Assembly: GCF_004379255.2 (NCBI RefSeq)
Contig: NC_056036.1
Coordinates: forward strand, 4,030,001-4,094,000
DNA: 64,000 nucleotides
Source of the DNA: Salvia splendens
Lineage: Eukaryota > Streptophyta > Magnoliopsida > Lamiales > Lamiaceae
Direction of reading: 5' to 3'
The notes below the pieces were generated by a model. That model was not told where the DNA came from. It was given only the letters and a program-made list of their open reading frames with translations, and made no database searches. Shown here piece after piece: positions 10,463 to 23,562 of this stretch (the stretch's first letter is position 1; each line of letters starts with the position of its first letter). Made by a program: the position numbers and the translations under genes.

Positions 10463-13400
10463 ATGATGGGGGAGAGGTGTGAGAGTTCCAGAGGAGAGAG
10501 AGAAGTCATGGGAACTCCAGAGAGAAGCAAGAACAGCCAGATCGCCAACTCCATTGCCAAATTTGAGGTTTGATTAGGTTTTATTGGAACACCTTTTCAA
10601 AAATTTTTATTGTGGGTTTTTGGTTTTGCTTCGAAATTGATGAAAAGTGGGTTTCAGGTGGTTCTGCCAAAACATGCAATGATTTTGTCATTTTACTTGA
10701 GTTCATTTTTTTGGGTGGATTGCTGATTTGTGAAGTTTGATAACATAAATTTTGTTCATAAAAAAGCTTTCATGGTGTTGAATTCTATTATTTGATTGAC
10801 ATATTATCTCTTTGTTTTCTTGCATTTTTTTGTTGTGGCAATGCTAATGTGGATTTCATTGGCAGCTTTATCTTGCTTTTTTTATTCCCTTTTAACTGGT
10901 GCTATTCATGGATTAGGCAAAATTTGGTATGCATTTTCAATGTTTATATGAATTTGAAAATTCTGGGGAGATTACTAAGTCCAATTATGCATATTGTGTG
11001 GCAGCAGATCTCAGATTCACCTTAAGCTTCTTTATGCCTTTCAATTCTATTTCACATTGATTCGCAGTTTGAGTATGATTTTACTTACCAATAACTGATC
11101 AATTGATCAAATTTCTTTAATTTCTGTATTTCTTGTTAGACAGCCCATCAACCTTGAAAATATGGGGGAGTCTGGTTATTTGATAAGTAGATTAGACCTC
11201 CCGTTCTCCCAGTATTATGGAGCTTACATTCATAAACCATGCTTAATTCTCATCCTTTTATGATTGTGTGTGTGTGTGTGTTTCCTGCACCAAAATCAGT
11301 GGCGGATCTAGGGGGCGGCTGCCCCCGGCCTACCAGGAGGGCTTAACTTGTGTACATGTGTATTTTCAGTGATATTGTTTTCTGATGATTTCCCTCGTTA
11401 CATGCAGGACTCCCCTGTCTTTAGCTTCCTCAACAATCTTTCCCCTATCAAGCCGGTTAAACCGATGCACATCTCTCAGACGATAAATCCACTTAGCTTT
11501 TCTTCCCTTCCATCCGTTTTCAGTTCACCCCATCTTGCTTCCCTCAGGGAATCTAGATTTCTTCGCAGGTAACATTTCCATCTTTCGTAAAATCTATGTT
11601 GAATCTTGAGTTTATGCATTTGTGTTTTATGTAGTAATTGTTGTTTCCTGTGTCCAGGCACAGTCTTTCAGATCCATCAAAGCCCGAGTTCTCCTCTGAT
11701 GATGGGAGCAAAGTTGATCCAAGCATGGGAGTCACTATGAACTTGGACGAACACAAGGAGTCAAATCCGGATGCAAATTGTAAAAAGGTTGGTGAGCCAC
11801 CTTATGTATGCTCGAAGCTTGTAGTCGAGTTTGCAGAAACGCTGAGTTGTGAGATGGACATTGTCGGCTCGGGCTTGAGTGGTCTTGAGTCCAAACAGGT
11901 AGCAGAGTATGCTTGCACTTCTTCAGCATTTGTGGAAAACCACAGGAGTGTAAACATGAGTGAGACGAAAGCGGAGGTGTTAGGCAATACTATTGGGAAC
12001 TGTTGGGACAGTTTGATTGCTGATTCATCTGATCTATTCATCTTTGAATCACCAAAGGCAAAGGCTTGCAACGAGTCTGTTGATCCAGCAACGGCTTTCT
12101 ATAGGAGCATTAGGAATGCCATCCAGAACGTCCAATCCTTTGGTGCAGCGGCTTGTGGTGAACGAGGAAACGCAGCTGAAAACATGCCTAGTCAGCCTGA
12201 AGAAGGAATTGGGATGATTGAAAACATGCCTTTGCAGAATTTTTCTGGCGTGTGCCGTGGTATGAAAAGGCGCTCTCTTGTCTTCGAGATGGCAGGAGGC
12301 CATAGGAAGAATATGGAGGATGGATCAGCTCGTGATTCGCCTCTTCTGCTAACAAACTCTGATGGCAATGCTTCCTTGGACAAGCAAATAGCTCGGACTA
12401 AGACAGGAAGTGATTGCTCTGGTCTCCTGCCTGGGATCGGCTTGCATTTGAATGCTTTGGCAGCGACTCACGAGTCATCAACTTCTGGTAGATTATTGAT
12501 CGGATCGAGCTCATCTGCCCATTTTCCTCCTCCAACTACTAGCCAAGACTTGTTAAGCAGCTACCTATTGGAAAGTGGGGTTGATACCTTCGAAAGCCTT
12601 CTCCTGGAAGATCATAGCAGGGGATCTGGATATATCGCGAATGAAGATATCAATCCGAGTAGTCCAAAGAAAAGGAGGTATGTGAGCTTTTCACAGGGAG
12701 ATTTAGTTTTTACACTTGAGTCATTTGATCATAAATTGCTGGAATTTGATAATTCAGGCGCAAGTCGGTGCAAGGAGGAGACGGTGAATCTTGTAAACGA
12801 TGCAGTTGTAAAAAATCAAAGTGTTTAAAACTGTAAGTTCCACATTTTGCATAAGCCTAAAAAACTAGGAATGGATAGCTAATTCATAGTATGAAGTGCA
12901 GTTACTGTGAGTGCTTTGCTGCTGGTGTCTACTGTGTGGAGCCGTGCGCGTGTATAGACTGCTTCAACAAGTCCGTGCACGAGGAAATTGTCCTCACCAC
13001 GCGCAAGCAGATTGAGTCAAGAAATCCCCTTGCATTTGCTCCTAAAGTGATGAGGACCTCTGATTCTGTATCAGAGATAATAGGGGTATGAACTGAACCT
13101 TTTGCTCGTCTTGCTTGGGTACGACGTGTTGACACTCTTTGCTACAGGATGACTTCGCCAACACTCCTGCTTCTGCTCGCCATAAAAGAGGATGCAACTG
13201 CAAGAAATCCGGCTGCCTCAAGAAATACTGTGAATGCTATCAAGTTGGTTATCTTCCCCTACTTGTTGTATATCTGTTGTTTCCCCCCCTTTTTTGTCTT
13301 GATAGTGAGCCTTTAACCCTTTCAAGGGAGGTGTCGGATGCTCCATAAACTGCAGATGCGAAGGATGTAAGAACGCGTTTGGCAGAAAAGACGGTGAGCC

Positions 13401-13851
13401 TAAACTCATCCCTCTTCTTAATTCCATATATTTCTTGGCAAACTTGTTTCGTTATACGCATAATGTATCAGGTTCGTGTGCATCAGCAGAGCACGAGGAC
13501 GTAGAAGATGAAAACGACACTACTGAGAAGGCTGCACTCGACAGCTACAAGGCTTCAATTCACGATGAACTTGATCAAAGGAAGAGGCCTCCTAGAGCCT
13601 ATGTTCCTCCCAGCAGCTCATATTCTGGCTTTGGAAACTCGAGTTTAGCATTTCCACCACCAGCGCCAAAATGGAGGCCGCATCTTGAGGGGGGAGACGA
13701 GATGCCACATTTTCTTGCAGGAGGAGGAGGAGGAGGGTCGCCTAACAGGAAGAGAGTTACTCCGCCTCAGACGTTGACTGGTCCGAGGAGCAGCCGGAAG
13801 CTGGTACTTCAGTCCATCCCGTTGTTCCCTTCCCTTGCATCCAACCAGTAG
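10463..13851 (+). CDS. TSO1/TCX-like: TSO1-like CXC-domain (tesmin/CPP family) DNA-binding protein
   Basis: Eight exons: 10463-10567, 11408-11568, 11658-12677, 12758-12832, 12902-13085, 13148-13243, 13327-13393 and 13472-13851. All junctions are GT-AG and keep frame, giving 695 residues. The N-terminus has the family's conserved [19 protein letters not shown] block (about 35-53) and the ESRFLRR block (about 82). Two cysteine-rich CXC domains follow: about 441-479 ([19 protein letters not shown]) and 531-570 ([17 protein letters not shown]), joined by the diagnostic [10 protein letters not shown] linker. A basic SPKKRRK segment precedes the first. Family members bind CHR-like elements and act in the nucleus on cell division and floral or ovule development, in DREAM-type complexes. 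The length matches TSO1 rather than shorter TCX proteins. Two adjacent ATGs exist; the first is used here. No damage seen. Confidence 0.93.
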
Positions 13852-13907
13852 TTATGGTTGCTCTCAGTTTTGTTCTGCTGAATGAGGTTTTTTGGCCTTT
13901 ATTGATC

Positions 13908-13913
13908 AATAAA
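13908..13913 (+). terminator. Polyadenylation signal AATAAA of the TSO1-like gene
   Basis: AATAAA sits 57 bp after the stop codon, a normal plant 3'-UTR distance. Actual cleavage site not determined. Confidence 0.5.
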
Positions 13914-14481
13914 ATGCTCTCTCTGACTCTTAATCCATTCATTCTTTTATTATCTTAAGACTATAGTGCTAATTTCATAACAGTAAATCTATCTGGCCAT
14001 AACATATCTGGCTGTAAAGGACATATTAGTAAGTACAATATAAGTTATGTAATTAATAGCTTCATTTAATGCTTAAATATCTTTCCTCTATTACCCTTCT
14101 TACCCACTTTAAGATAGTGTGAATATTAGTTTCAACTTTAATTTGTTTTATAAATCAATTACAAACATGATCTGAATTAAAGACAAAAACCTGAAAATTA
14201 TAAATCTCTCCAAGTTGCCGTTAGCGTCCGCCAATTAATATTATTTTTATCATTAGCATTATTTATGTAATATCATAACATATTAGCATACTAACACAGA
14301 TGTTAGATCATACTACTATAAGCATACAATTTGACACTGTATTATACGTATGCAAATAAAAATAAATTGTGTTCATCTGTATTATCTATATTCTATAGTG
14401 TCACAATATATACTTGTTATTAAATAAATAATGAATAATCTCATATTTTAATATTATCAGTTATTACTTAAAAAAACAAAT

Positions 14482-14663
14482 ATGCCGACTGCGCCAGGTT
14501 GGCGGTTGTTCGGTGTGCAATAGGCGCCGAGAGAGCACCGTCCGCCCCACGCCCATGCCCTTCCCTGGGCGCCAGCAGATCGCCGTCCGTCGGCTCTCGC
14601 GCAATAGGTGCCGTCGAGGGCACCGTCCGCACAGCGGCGGGACAGCGCCCTATTGTGAGTGTT
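14482..14663. repeat. GC-rich island, probable TE fragment
   Basis: About 180 bp of strongly GC-rich sequence (GGCGCCGAGAGAGCACCGTC-like units repeated about 90 bp apart) sits in AT-rich DNA. Similar GC-rich interiors occur in the Harbinger elements here, so a truncated element is the likely source. No intact ends seen. Confidence 0.4.
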
Positions 14664-14897
14664 CTAATAATCTATAGATTTTTTATATCTGAAGAACAGA
14701 GCATATGGTTATTTATATATTTATGTTGATAATATTATTAGACTTTCTTAATTATGATTTATGAGTATTGAGTCAAACAACCCGTAAACATGTCAATTAC
14801 ATTATGTGACTTTTATAAAGTTCTAATCCAACAACCCATTTTTAGCCATTAAACTTGACCTCAAATAATACAGAACTGAGTTCTACATGTAACCATG

Positions 14898-15096
14898 ATT
14901 AGGGATGGAAAAAAAATACTAAAACACCGCACTTATCGTATCGGAAATTCCAAAAAATACTGACTTTTCGGTATACTGCAATTTTCATATGGTATGATAC
15001 CTTACCGAAATCTTTCGGTACGAGGTATAAATTTACCTATACCGTCGGTATATCACGGTATACCGAAATTGATATATATATAAATATTATATTATA
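14898..15096. mobile_element. hAT-like MITE fragment (TTAGGGATGG... with CGGTATACCG motifs)
   Basis: A TTAGGGATGG start followed by repeated CGGTAT/ATACCG words is typical of a hAT-type MITE. It is interrupted at its right side by the Stowaway element at 15097; I could not find its right terminus. Confidence 0.45.
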
Positions 15097-15293
15097 CTCC
15101 CTCAGTCCCAATAAATATGAAATGTTTGCTTTTCGGCACGACATTTTATATAGTGTTGTTTTGTGAGTTAATGAAGAGAGAGTAAAGTAAGAGAGAGAAA
15201 ATAGAGAGATGATGTTTCTATTTTAGGAAACGTTTCATTTTTAATGGGACAACCCAAAAAGGAAAACGTTTTACTTCTAATGGGACGGGGGAG
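15097..15293. mobile_element. Stowaway MITE, 197 bp
   Basis: CTCCCTCAGTCCCAATAA at the left and its inverted form (ATGGGACGGGGGAG) at the right, with TA on both sides (15095-15096, 15294-15295). Confidence 0.9.
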
Positions 15294-16193
15294 TATTTAA
15301 TTATTTATACATAAAATAAAAATAAAAAGAAAAAATATATGAAAATGATGTATAAGTGAGCTGAGTAGATGATGTATGGGTGAACCTTTTAATTATCTTC
15401 TTCTTCTTCTTATATTAATATCATAGCAAAATCAAGGATTATTTTCTCCAATATCAAAGTCATGCGAAAAGGTCGAATGAAACATGACATACAACAGCCT
15501 TGAATAGAAAATGTCATATGGAGGCAAGCGTCATGCTGGATAACCTGAACCAATTGTCACATTCCAGCATTTAGTTACCAATGATTAATGGATTTATATA
15601 AAAACTAGAGTATACAATCATTTGAAAAAATCAAAAACATCGCAAACTCTTTCCGAGAAGTTGTTTGATTTGCATGGATTAAACCGAGCGGAGAGCAGCT
15701 TCACTTTTAGATTAACAAGTACCAACACAACCAACTCCACCCTGTTGTAAGTAAGGTGCCATTAATGCTAATTTCATGATGCCAATCATCTTTTACCTAA
15801 CTAAATATACTGCCATTTTTATTTTGCTCAATAATTCAAAATATAAAAAGTCCAAAACTAAATTTAGGTTGATTTTTCTTAAGCGGCCCACAATACTATT
15901 ATATGGGCTGCTTGATTACAAGCCCACTAAAAATTTCCACACCACAAGGTGTGATTGTGAAAACTTAAAGAGAAATCTTAGTCTGCTAATATGTTTTTTT
16001 TCTTTCTATTTTTGATCGTCCATCAATATAATTATTCAAATATTTACTATAAATCATAAATAGATTATGGATTTCACTAATACATTACACTCACATTTCT
16101 TAAAAATCGTGACAAAAAAGGACTTTTATTACCAAATGGAAGGAGTATATATTAATTTCAAATTTCCAATAGGAATATAAAGTCAAAATAATA

Positions 16194-17200
16194 CTCTCTT
16201 CGTTCCTTGAAAAGTATGAACATTTAGTTCGGAACGTGTTTTAATGTATAATCGTTAAAATAAGAGAGAGATAGATAATTGGTAGTATCAGTAGTGTTAG
16301 TAGAGAGTGGACTCCACATCATTTGTAGTGTAATGCAATGATATAAGTTGTACATAAAATGATATGTATAGCTAATGTGTTGTTTAACTATTCTAAAATT
16401 AGAAAGTTCATAGTATTATTCAGAGACAGACTAATAAGAAAATAGTAGTTCATATAAGGCCATCCGCAACGCTGTCTTTTATCCGTCTCATCGCTTAACT
16501 ATTCATGGGCCCCACTGTACTTTTCACTTCATCTCCTAACTAAGAGACAACACATGCAACCCTCCATCTCTTATCCGTCTCTTAATCATCTCATCCATTA
16601 ACTATTCATTCAATTTCATTTTTATTTTTATTTCCAACAAATTCAATTAATAAAAACACACGTCATTAAATAAAATAAAGTTACAACTTAAAATTCTAAA
16701 AAAATTTAAAACCTCATTAATAAAATCCTAAAAAAATTAAAAATACATAATTTAAATTTAAAAATACATATTTTATGGTGGATTAATTTGTGGGAATGAT
16801 TTGTAATTTATAGAAGTGATTGGAGGCTTGAAAAAATAGAAAAAATTAAAAATTTGCAATAAACGACTACGGCTAGTATATTTTTTGGGATTTTTTTTTT
16901 AATTTTTGAATTTTTCCTGAATTTTAAAAAAACAAAAAAAAATATTTTTTCGGATAAAAACGACGCCCACTCACGGGCCGGCGAGTGGGCGTCACGGATG
17001 AACCGGAGCTCGCCACGTCGCCAACGCGCGTGGCGAGACGTCTCGCGAGCCGTCCCTCCGGAGCGAGCGTCTCTCCAAGACGGGATGGAGACGGAAGGCT
17101 GCAACGCCGTCTCTTATCCGTCTCGTCTCTCCGAGACGAGATAAGAGACGGTTGAGGGATGGGTTGCGGATGGCCTAATACTTTTTATGGACGGAAGGAG
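16194..17200. mobile_element. Stowaway MITE interrupted by a Harbinger element
   Basis: Left end CTCTCTTCGTTCC, right end GGACGGAAGGAG, flanked by TA (16192-16193, 17201-17202). Removing the Harbinger insert 16458-17175 and one TAA leaves about 290 bp, a normal Stowaway size. Confidence 0.75.
16458..17175 (-). mobile_element. PIF/Harbinger-type MITE, 718 bp, nested
   Basis: Terminal repeats GGCCATCCGCAAC and GTTGCGGATGGCC, with 3-bp TAA duplications at 16455-16457 and 17176-17178. Its left part is the reverse complement of the tail shared with the elements at 37578 and 60909, so it lies in the opposite orientation. It has no coding region but keeps the GC-rich hairpin at 16962-16993. Confidence 0.9.
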
Positions 17201-20184
17201 TATGTAACAAAATCAATAACAATAAAAGTATGATTTCTATGGCTAAATAAAAAAGAATGTGTAAATTTCAAATTTCCAATAAGAATAGGAACAGAAATAA
17301 AAAGTCAAATTGATATATAACAAAATATAATAACAAAAAGGTGTGACTCATATTTAGAGGTGTTCACGGTTTAAAAATCGATGGTTACCGTTCAACAAAA
17401 TCGTGAAACATAGCTAGGCCAAATGAGGGTTGGACGGTTCTGATTTTGGGCCCGAACAGCCGGTTCCATCGCCGATCAAAACCGCTTGTTTTGGCAAGTT
17501 TTGGCAGTTCTGGGCAGGTTCGGTAGTTTATTTTATTTTTTATTTTTAATTTGTGTTAGAAACCGGCGATTTGGTCAACGGTTTCTGTAGAAAAACTGGG
17601 GTTTCAACTGTGTTTGTAGGTTTGGAATATGTTACAAAATCTATACTTGCTTAAAACATAGAATTGGAAATAGCAGGTGATCTCATCCCTGTAAATATAA
17701 AGGTGTATTTTCTACTTATCCATTTTTTATATGATAAATTTATGAGATAGAATTAAATAAGGCTATTCATACCCATGTGAATGACTATACAATATAAGGA
17801 CTCATCAAATGTGGGACATAACAATAACTATTCGGATGTTATCACTTTAAGCAATCCATTCAATTTCTGTATTTCTCTAAATGGATTTTATTGAATTTGT
17901 GGACAACCGCGTTTGTTGGGGAGATTAATGCATATTGCCTGTGACATGTTTGTTAAATAATTAATCATTGAGAATATTTGTGCCAATTATTTCCAATTTA
18001 ACAATTAACATTGTTGTGATCTGACTTCTCATTAAATCTAATATTTATTCGGTGAATGAATGGCCTATGTATTATTGGGACTAATTAAATTTATTACATG
18101 TGTTGTCAAATTTTTTTTTCTTATGATTGATGAAGAGTGATCAAATCGAAATTTCATGACGTAAATACTTTATTTGATACGTATACTAACTAGTAGGATT
18201 GTATATTATCGTTAAATTTAGCTATATTTTCTTTTACGAATATATGAGAACGATTTATAAAGTTAATAAATCCATGCTGAAATTAGTTACACCACAAACT
18301 AAAACTTGTGTTGATAGGAAATTTATGATGTTGCATTCGTTGAGCAAGGGAAGATATATTGGTCGTATATCTTAATGGTTGAATGATTGCAAATATTCTT
18401 CGAACTCATAATATTTAGAAATTAGGAGTGGTTAAATAGTAAAAATTCATAAATATGCATTTCCTTAATTGATGAGTGAACGACAAGGGTTCAAATAATT
18501 TCTCAAATAAATTACTTCTTCCATTTAGCCTTAATAGTGTCTTTTTTTCATTTTGAGACATTATGCCATAATAGAGTCATTTCTATTTGACAAAATTATA
18601 TTTTCTCTTTTTCTACTTTATTATATCTCATACTTTATTCTCTATTCACTTATTATTATATTTAATCTCAAACTATATTATTTCGTCATTTAATACACTA
18701 AATTTCCACGGCTAGTATTTCTTAATCTTCATATATATAGCATAACTAAAGAGTAGTTAATAAATACCATTTCTTTAAAAAATTTATGGTGTGTAAAATA
18801 TATACTGGATATCTTAATTACCACCAAATTCCAGATATTTAATATTTATCAAACAAGAAACGGTAGCCGTACATATATCGATAGTCGATTAATGAGTGTA
18901 TTATCTTTAAAAAAACAGAAAAAGAGAATCATGATAATGATTATAGCATCTAAACTGAACGTGCATATAAAATTTAAATATTGTATCTACTGAAAAAGAA
19001 TGAAAGTTCCTTTATGAGATAGATAAGTAATAAATGGAGTAACACTTTATGAGATAGATAATAACACTACTACTTAAGTGCATCATTCACATGCCAAATG
19101 GACCCATACAATTAATTGTTTGGAAAACCAGGCTGCAACCAACACGTTCCCAATCATAAATTTCTTCTTTTCAACATTAATACATTAGATTTATGGCTGT
19201 ATTTTTCTCAAAATTAATTTTATTTCAATGGGTGATGCTAAATGGCCATATTATGGCTGACCATAATCAGATTTTTTATTTGAAAACTGAGTCATTTAAT
19301 ACACTTAGAAAGTATCAAAATGTTCAAGACTATACTACCCTTTGCCTTAATTTATCCAACAATATTTTCCTTAGCCTTCAATAAAATGTACTACGTACGC
19401 TTTATACTTAATATTTCTTTCCTTATTTTTTCAGATTTTTAATTTTATTTCTAATTGATTTTTCAATTTAAGTTAAATTGATAAATCTAAGCTTAGATCA
19501 ATCATATGTTTAGTTGTTTGATTTAATCTTCAATCTTTCCCACTATTTGCCTAATGTAGCAAGTTTTGGTAATAATGTATAGTAATAACTAGATTATCAA
19601 TTTATAAAAATTCATAATATTACAATATGTAAAACTATGATATTTCATATTATTAATTATAATAGCATCATATACGGTATATTATTTGCAACATTAATAA
19701 TTCATAATATTATTAATCCATAATAATAACTTTATACAACAATAATACAAATTGATATATTATGGTACTTGATATTAATGTGTATAATAAAATACATACT
19801 CTATAAATTTACAATTTAAATATCTTGACTAATGATATTATGCAATAAGCGTACATACTTCATTAGATCAAGATTAATTATGCATGACTTTAAAGATCCG
19901 ATAATAATTATTTTTGGGAAAGAGAGTTGTAATTAATAGAGAGAGATTGATTTCAAATAGTATAAATTTGAAATGCAATGTAAATTCGCTCCCCAAAATT
20001 AAAGGAAAAGGGTGATTATGTAAAAGTACTAAAGCACTATCTAAAACTATTATTTTATTATATTATAATTTTCAGTTATTTACAAAAATACCACTGTATG
20101 GCCAGCCACATTGTGGCCACATAGCATTATTCTATTTCAATATCACACTACAATTTTATCATATGCCCATTCACTTAGTTATTA

Positions 20185-20857
20185 GAGCATCATTAACGCT
20201 CGGGGCCGAGCCGCAAATCGCGAGTCCCGGCCGGAGCTCAGCGCTGGAGGCGACGAAGTTCCGGCCCAGGCCGGTCCCGGGGCCACAGTTGCCGCCTGGG
20301 GATGGTCCCGGGGTCCGGTCAGTCCCTGCGTTGGAGCCTCCAAGGCCGGGCCCCAAACCCCATTCCTTTTCTTTCTTCTGATTTTTTTAGCATTTGAAGA
20401 AGAATGGAGAGGGAGAGGGAGAGGGAGATGGAGGGAAAGAGGCGTGCATAAATGTTGGGAAGTAGAGCCTATTTTAATTTTCACATTTCTATTGGGAAGA
20501 GGAGACTATTTTAATTCTCTCATTTTTTTTAGTTTATGGAGTATAATTTATAATTATATGTTGGAAATTTGGAAGTGGAGCTCTAATTTTGATTTTCTTA
20601 TTTTGTTCAATGTTTTTAATTTGTAGTTTATAATTTATTATTTTTAAATTAAAAATGAATTTTTCGTATTTTAATTGTTCAACGTATTCTATTTTACGAG
20701 TAAAATAAGTTGGAGTTGTGAATAATGTCATTTATTAGTTGCGGCCTGGGTTGAGGCTTGCAGGGTTAGAGCAGTTGTGGCCCCGGACTCAAATTTAGAG
20801 GAATGATGACGTGGAGGGGACTTGTGGCCTGATTCCGAGCCAGGGTTAATGATGCTC
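20185..20857. mobile_element. PIF/Harbinger-type MITE, 673 bp
   Basis: Ends GAGCATCATTAACGCTCGG and, inverted, CAGGGTTAATGATGCTC, flanked by TTA (20182-20184, 20858-20860). GC-rich left third, AT-rich middle. A different subfamily from the GGCATCCGCAAC elements. Confidence 0.88.
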
Positions 20858-22490
20858 TTATGGACTGATGGTGGCCTCTTATAATTAAAAAATTAATTTT
20901 ATTTCAATGGGTAAAAGACCGCCGATGGAAACCACCCCTGAAATCGGCATTTTTGAACCAGAATAGCCATTTTCTTTGTCGGAGTATATATGCTGTGATT
21001 GGAGACAAACTTGACAAGATAAAGTTTAATATTAAAAATTACTTGTATTTTATATGACTACAAAAATTAAACCATTTTTCATTTTCATTCTTCTTGGTAT
21101 ATTAAAAATTGTACTAATATTAAAATTATTGATGGTAGAATGAAGTCCAGTATATATATTGATATTACTGATTATACTAGTATTATTAGTATTATTAATA
21201 GTATTGATTATTGATTGTGATTTTCTTGTTTTTAAAGCCGTAATATGTATTGTAGAATGTTAATTTGCTGTGATTGAGATTTGCACTTAGTTTAGATAGT
21301 AGTAGTAGTAGTAGTATATCTTTAAAGATGACGTTGACGCACAAGTAATATACATATATCAGAAAAGCAAAAAATAATAATTCGATTTGCCTTTACTTGA
21401 AATCAGTTTTAACTTTTAATCTAATCAAACCGATCCAAAAACTGGTAAAATTTTTAAAATTCATTTCAGATCCACTTTTCTGGATTCTTTCAATATTTGG
21501 AGTAGTAGGAGTATTATTAGTATTATTTATATAAACTTATAGTTCAACAAAACCATTTTTGATATTCACATAATATATGCTATGAAATAAAATAGAATAA
21601 AATATGCGGGACCAAATGAATTTCAATAAGTAACAGAATTAATGAAAGGTGTTTTTGAAATTATGACTGAAATGCAAAAAGTCCAAATTTTTTATGTCTT
21701 TTTTGGTTAGGGAATATCAAATTTCCAACAACACAAGAGTCCCACTACATTTACCACACACACACATACATAATATATACTAGTATTAATTAATTAATTA
21801 AATATGTCTACCGACTAGTACAACTCTTCTTTTATTTTTATTAACAATTTTGAAAAGTTGCCCACAGAATGCAATTATATATTTATATGTCACGAACACA
21901 ACTAAATGAGATAAATATATGGTCCACCTCTGATTTTTTTTCCAATTATTGCTGGAGAAAACAATATTCCACAATTGATTGCAATTCTCAATATATTCCA
22001 CTTTACATTAATACAATTAGTGTTGTAATTTTAGGAAAACACCAATCCACACTTGAACTTCACATATTTATTTCTTTTTACATCCCGTATGTTCTTTTAT
22101 CAAATTCCGAGTTGGTCACATAATTGCTTTGGAGTGAGATTAATTTCTAGATAACTTTTACTAAATCAAATTTAATTGATTCCGAATCTAGATCTAAATC
22201 AAAGCGTCGGTCACGCTGAAACAATATTATGGAATATCCAAATTAATATTAATTAATTAGTTAAATTTCCAATGTTGCGTCATTTTTTCGAGCATCCCAT
22301 ATTTCGCGCACACACACACACACACTTAAACCCATTTAAAATCGTCGATATATACATACAAACATATGTTAATGTACGTATATAGAAAGATAAAAAAATA
22401 TTTTTAGTGCACTTTTACAGCATTCTTTCTGAGACCTTTGTCTGCACCAACAAAAACCCGAGCTTGAGAAGAAAATGCCAACCAGATTTT

Positions 22491-22516
22491 AGAGAGAGAG
22501 AGAGAGAGGGAGAGAG
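22491..22516 (+). repeat. (GA)n tract in the probable NET1 5' leader
   Basis: An AG dinucleotide run 1 kb before the NETWORKED1 start codon, in a region with plant 5'-leader character. A tiny open frame (MQKMG, from 22522) follows and would be an upstream ORF if transcribed. The leader appears to contain an intron ending near 23441. Confidence 0.4.
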
Positions 22517-23562
22517 CTGAGATGCAAAAAATGGGGTGAAGTGAAAATTAGCGGCTGGTGTCGATTCATATCAACAGCTGCTGATCGAGATTCTGTTTCT
22601 TTGCTTTTTAATTTGTAAGTTTTTAGCAAATGTTTATGTATTCATTTTCTGTTCTTGCTCTGGAATGTAAAGATTGCATTTTTAAAGCTTTCTGGGAGGC
22701 CCATTTGCAAAGATTCTACTTTTTGCTGCTTTTCCAAAACCCCATTTGCAAAGATTTGTTCTTTTGATGCTTATTATTGTTTGTTTGCTCTAATTTTGTG
22801 AATGTACTATATGGATGTTGACTCTTTTGGATTTTTTTTTTTTAAATTTCACTTGTGGAAATTAGGAAGTTGTTGATCTGAATTTTTGTGAAGATTCTGT
22901 TTTTCTGGACTTTTAATGAAGCCATTAGCATGCAATATAGCCTCTTTTCTCAAATTAGTTTTCTTTATAGAATATATAACCTCTTTGTGTCGCCAGATTT
23001 GGTATATTTATAATGTCTTAGAGCTATCTTCTCTGTCCAATTTAAAAAATTGTTGTTTCCTTAAAACTTTGCTATGCTGTAAGTTGGATGAATATTAGCA
23101 CCTTTATCTGACATTGACATATCAATAGGATTTGTCGAAATCTAGCAATTATTAGTTCATTCCTCAAAAAAGTGAGTTTTTGATAAAGTTGCTTACCATT
23201 CATTTCCTTTTTCTCACCATTAATAAGAATTACCTTTGCAATCATCATACCAAATTCAGATAATCATACATGCTGCACATGTGTTTAGATTTTAATTGCA
23301 TTTCCTCTGATTTGGAGGCATGTTAGATTTACCTTGGTAGAGATAGATCTCTGGCATTATGTTTCTTGTTTCGGAAGTTATATTGGGATGAAATGCCAAT
23401 ACTTGTGTGAATCTTTGAACTCATCGTTTTGCATCTTGTTAGGTGTGATAGTTCTCAGTGTTAACTGAGCATTCATCAACATTTGTTGTTCTGTTACGGG
23501 TAAACATAACGCTGTTTTCTCAGAGGGCGAAGGGAGTTGCATTTTTGTTCTCTGCTGGAGTT

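Larger units (their letters stand above)
13920..22430. other. 8.5-kb intergenic repeat-rich region; no gene seen
   Basis: Between the TSO1-like and NETWORKED1 genes I found only AT-rich DNA and the elements listed separately. Small extras are a hAT-like TAGAGGTGTTCACGGTT repeat starting near 17356, a degenerate Stowaway-like block near 18514-18730, an AGT triplet run near 21297, and AC runs near 21760 and 22310. The short open frames lack domains or conserved splice structure. Confidence 0.6.

Noticed and set aside
11299..11335. GTGGCGGATCTAGGGGGCGG-type word in intron 1 of the TSO1-like gene as a mobile element
   Set aside because: Looks like a fragment of a dispersed repeat, but it has no ends or target duplication, so it is not listed as a feature.
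20171..20484. Pro/Gly-rich open frames at 20163-20484
   Set aside because: They overlap on both strands in the GC-rich part of a Harbinger MITE and have no conserved content.
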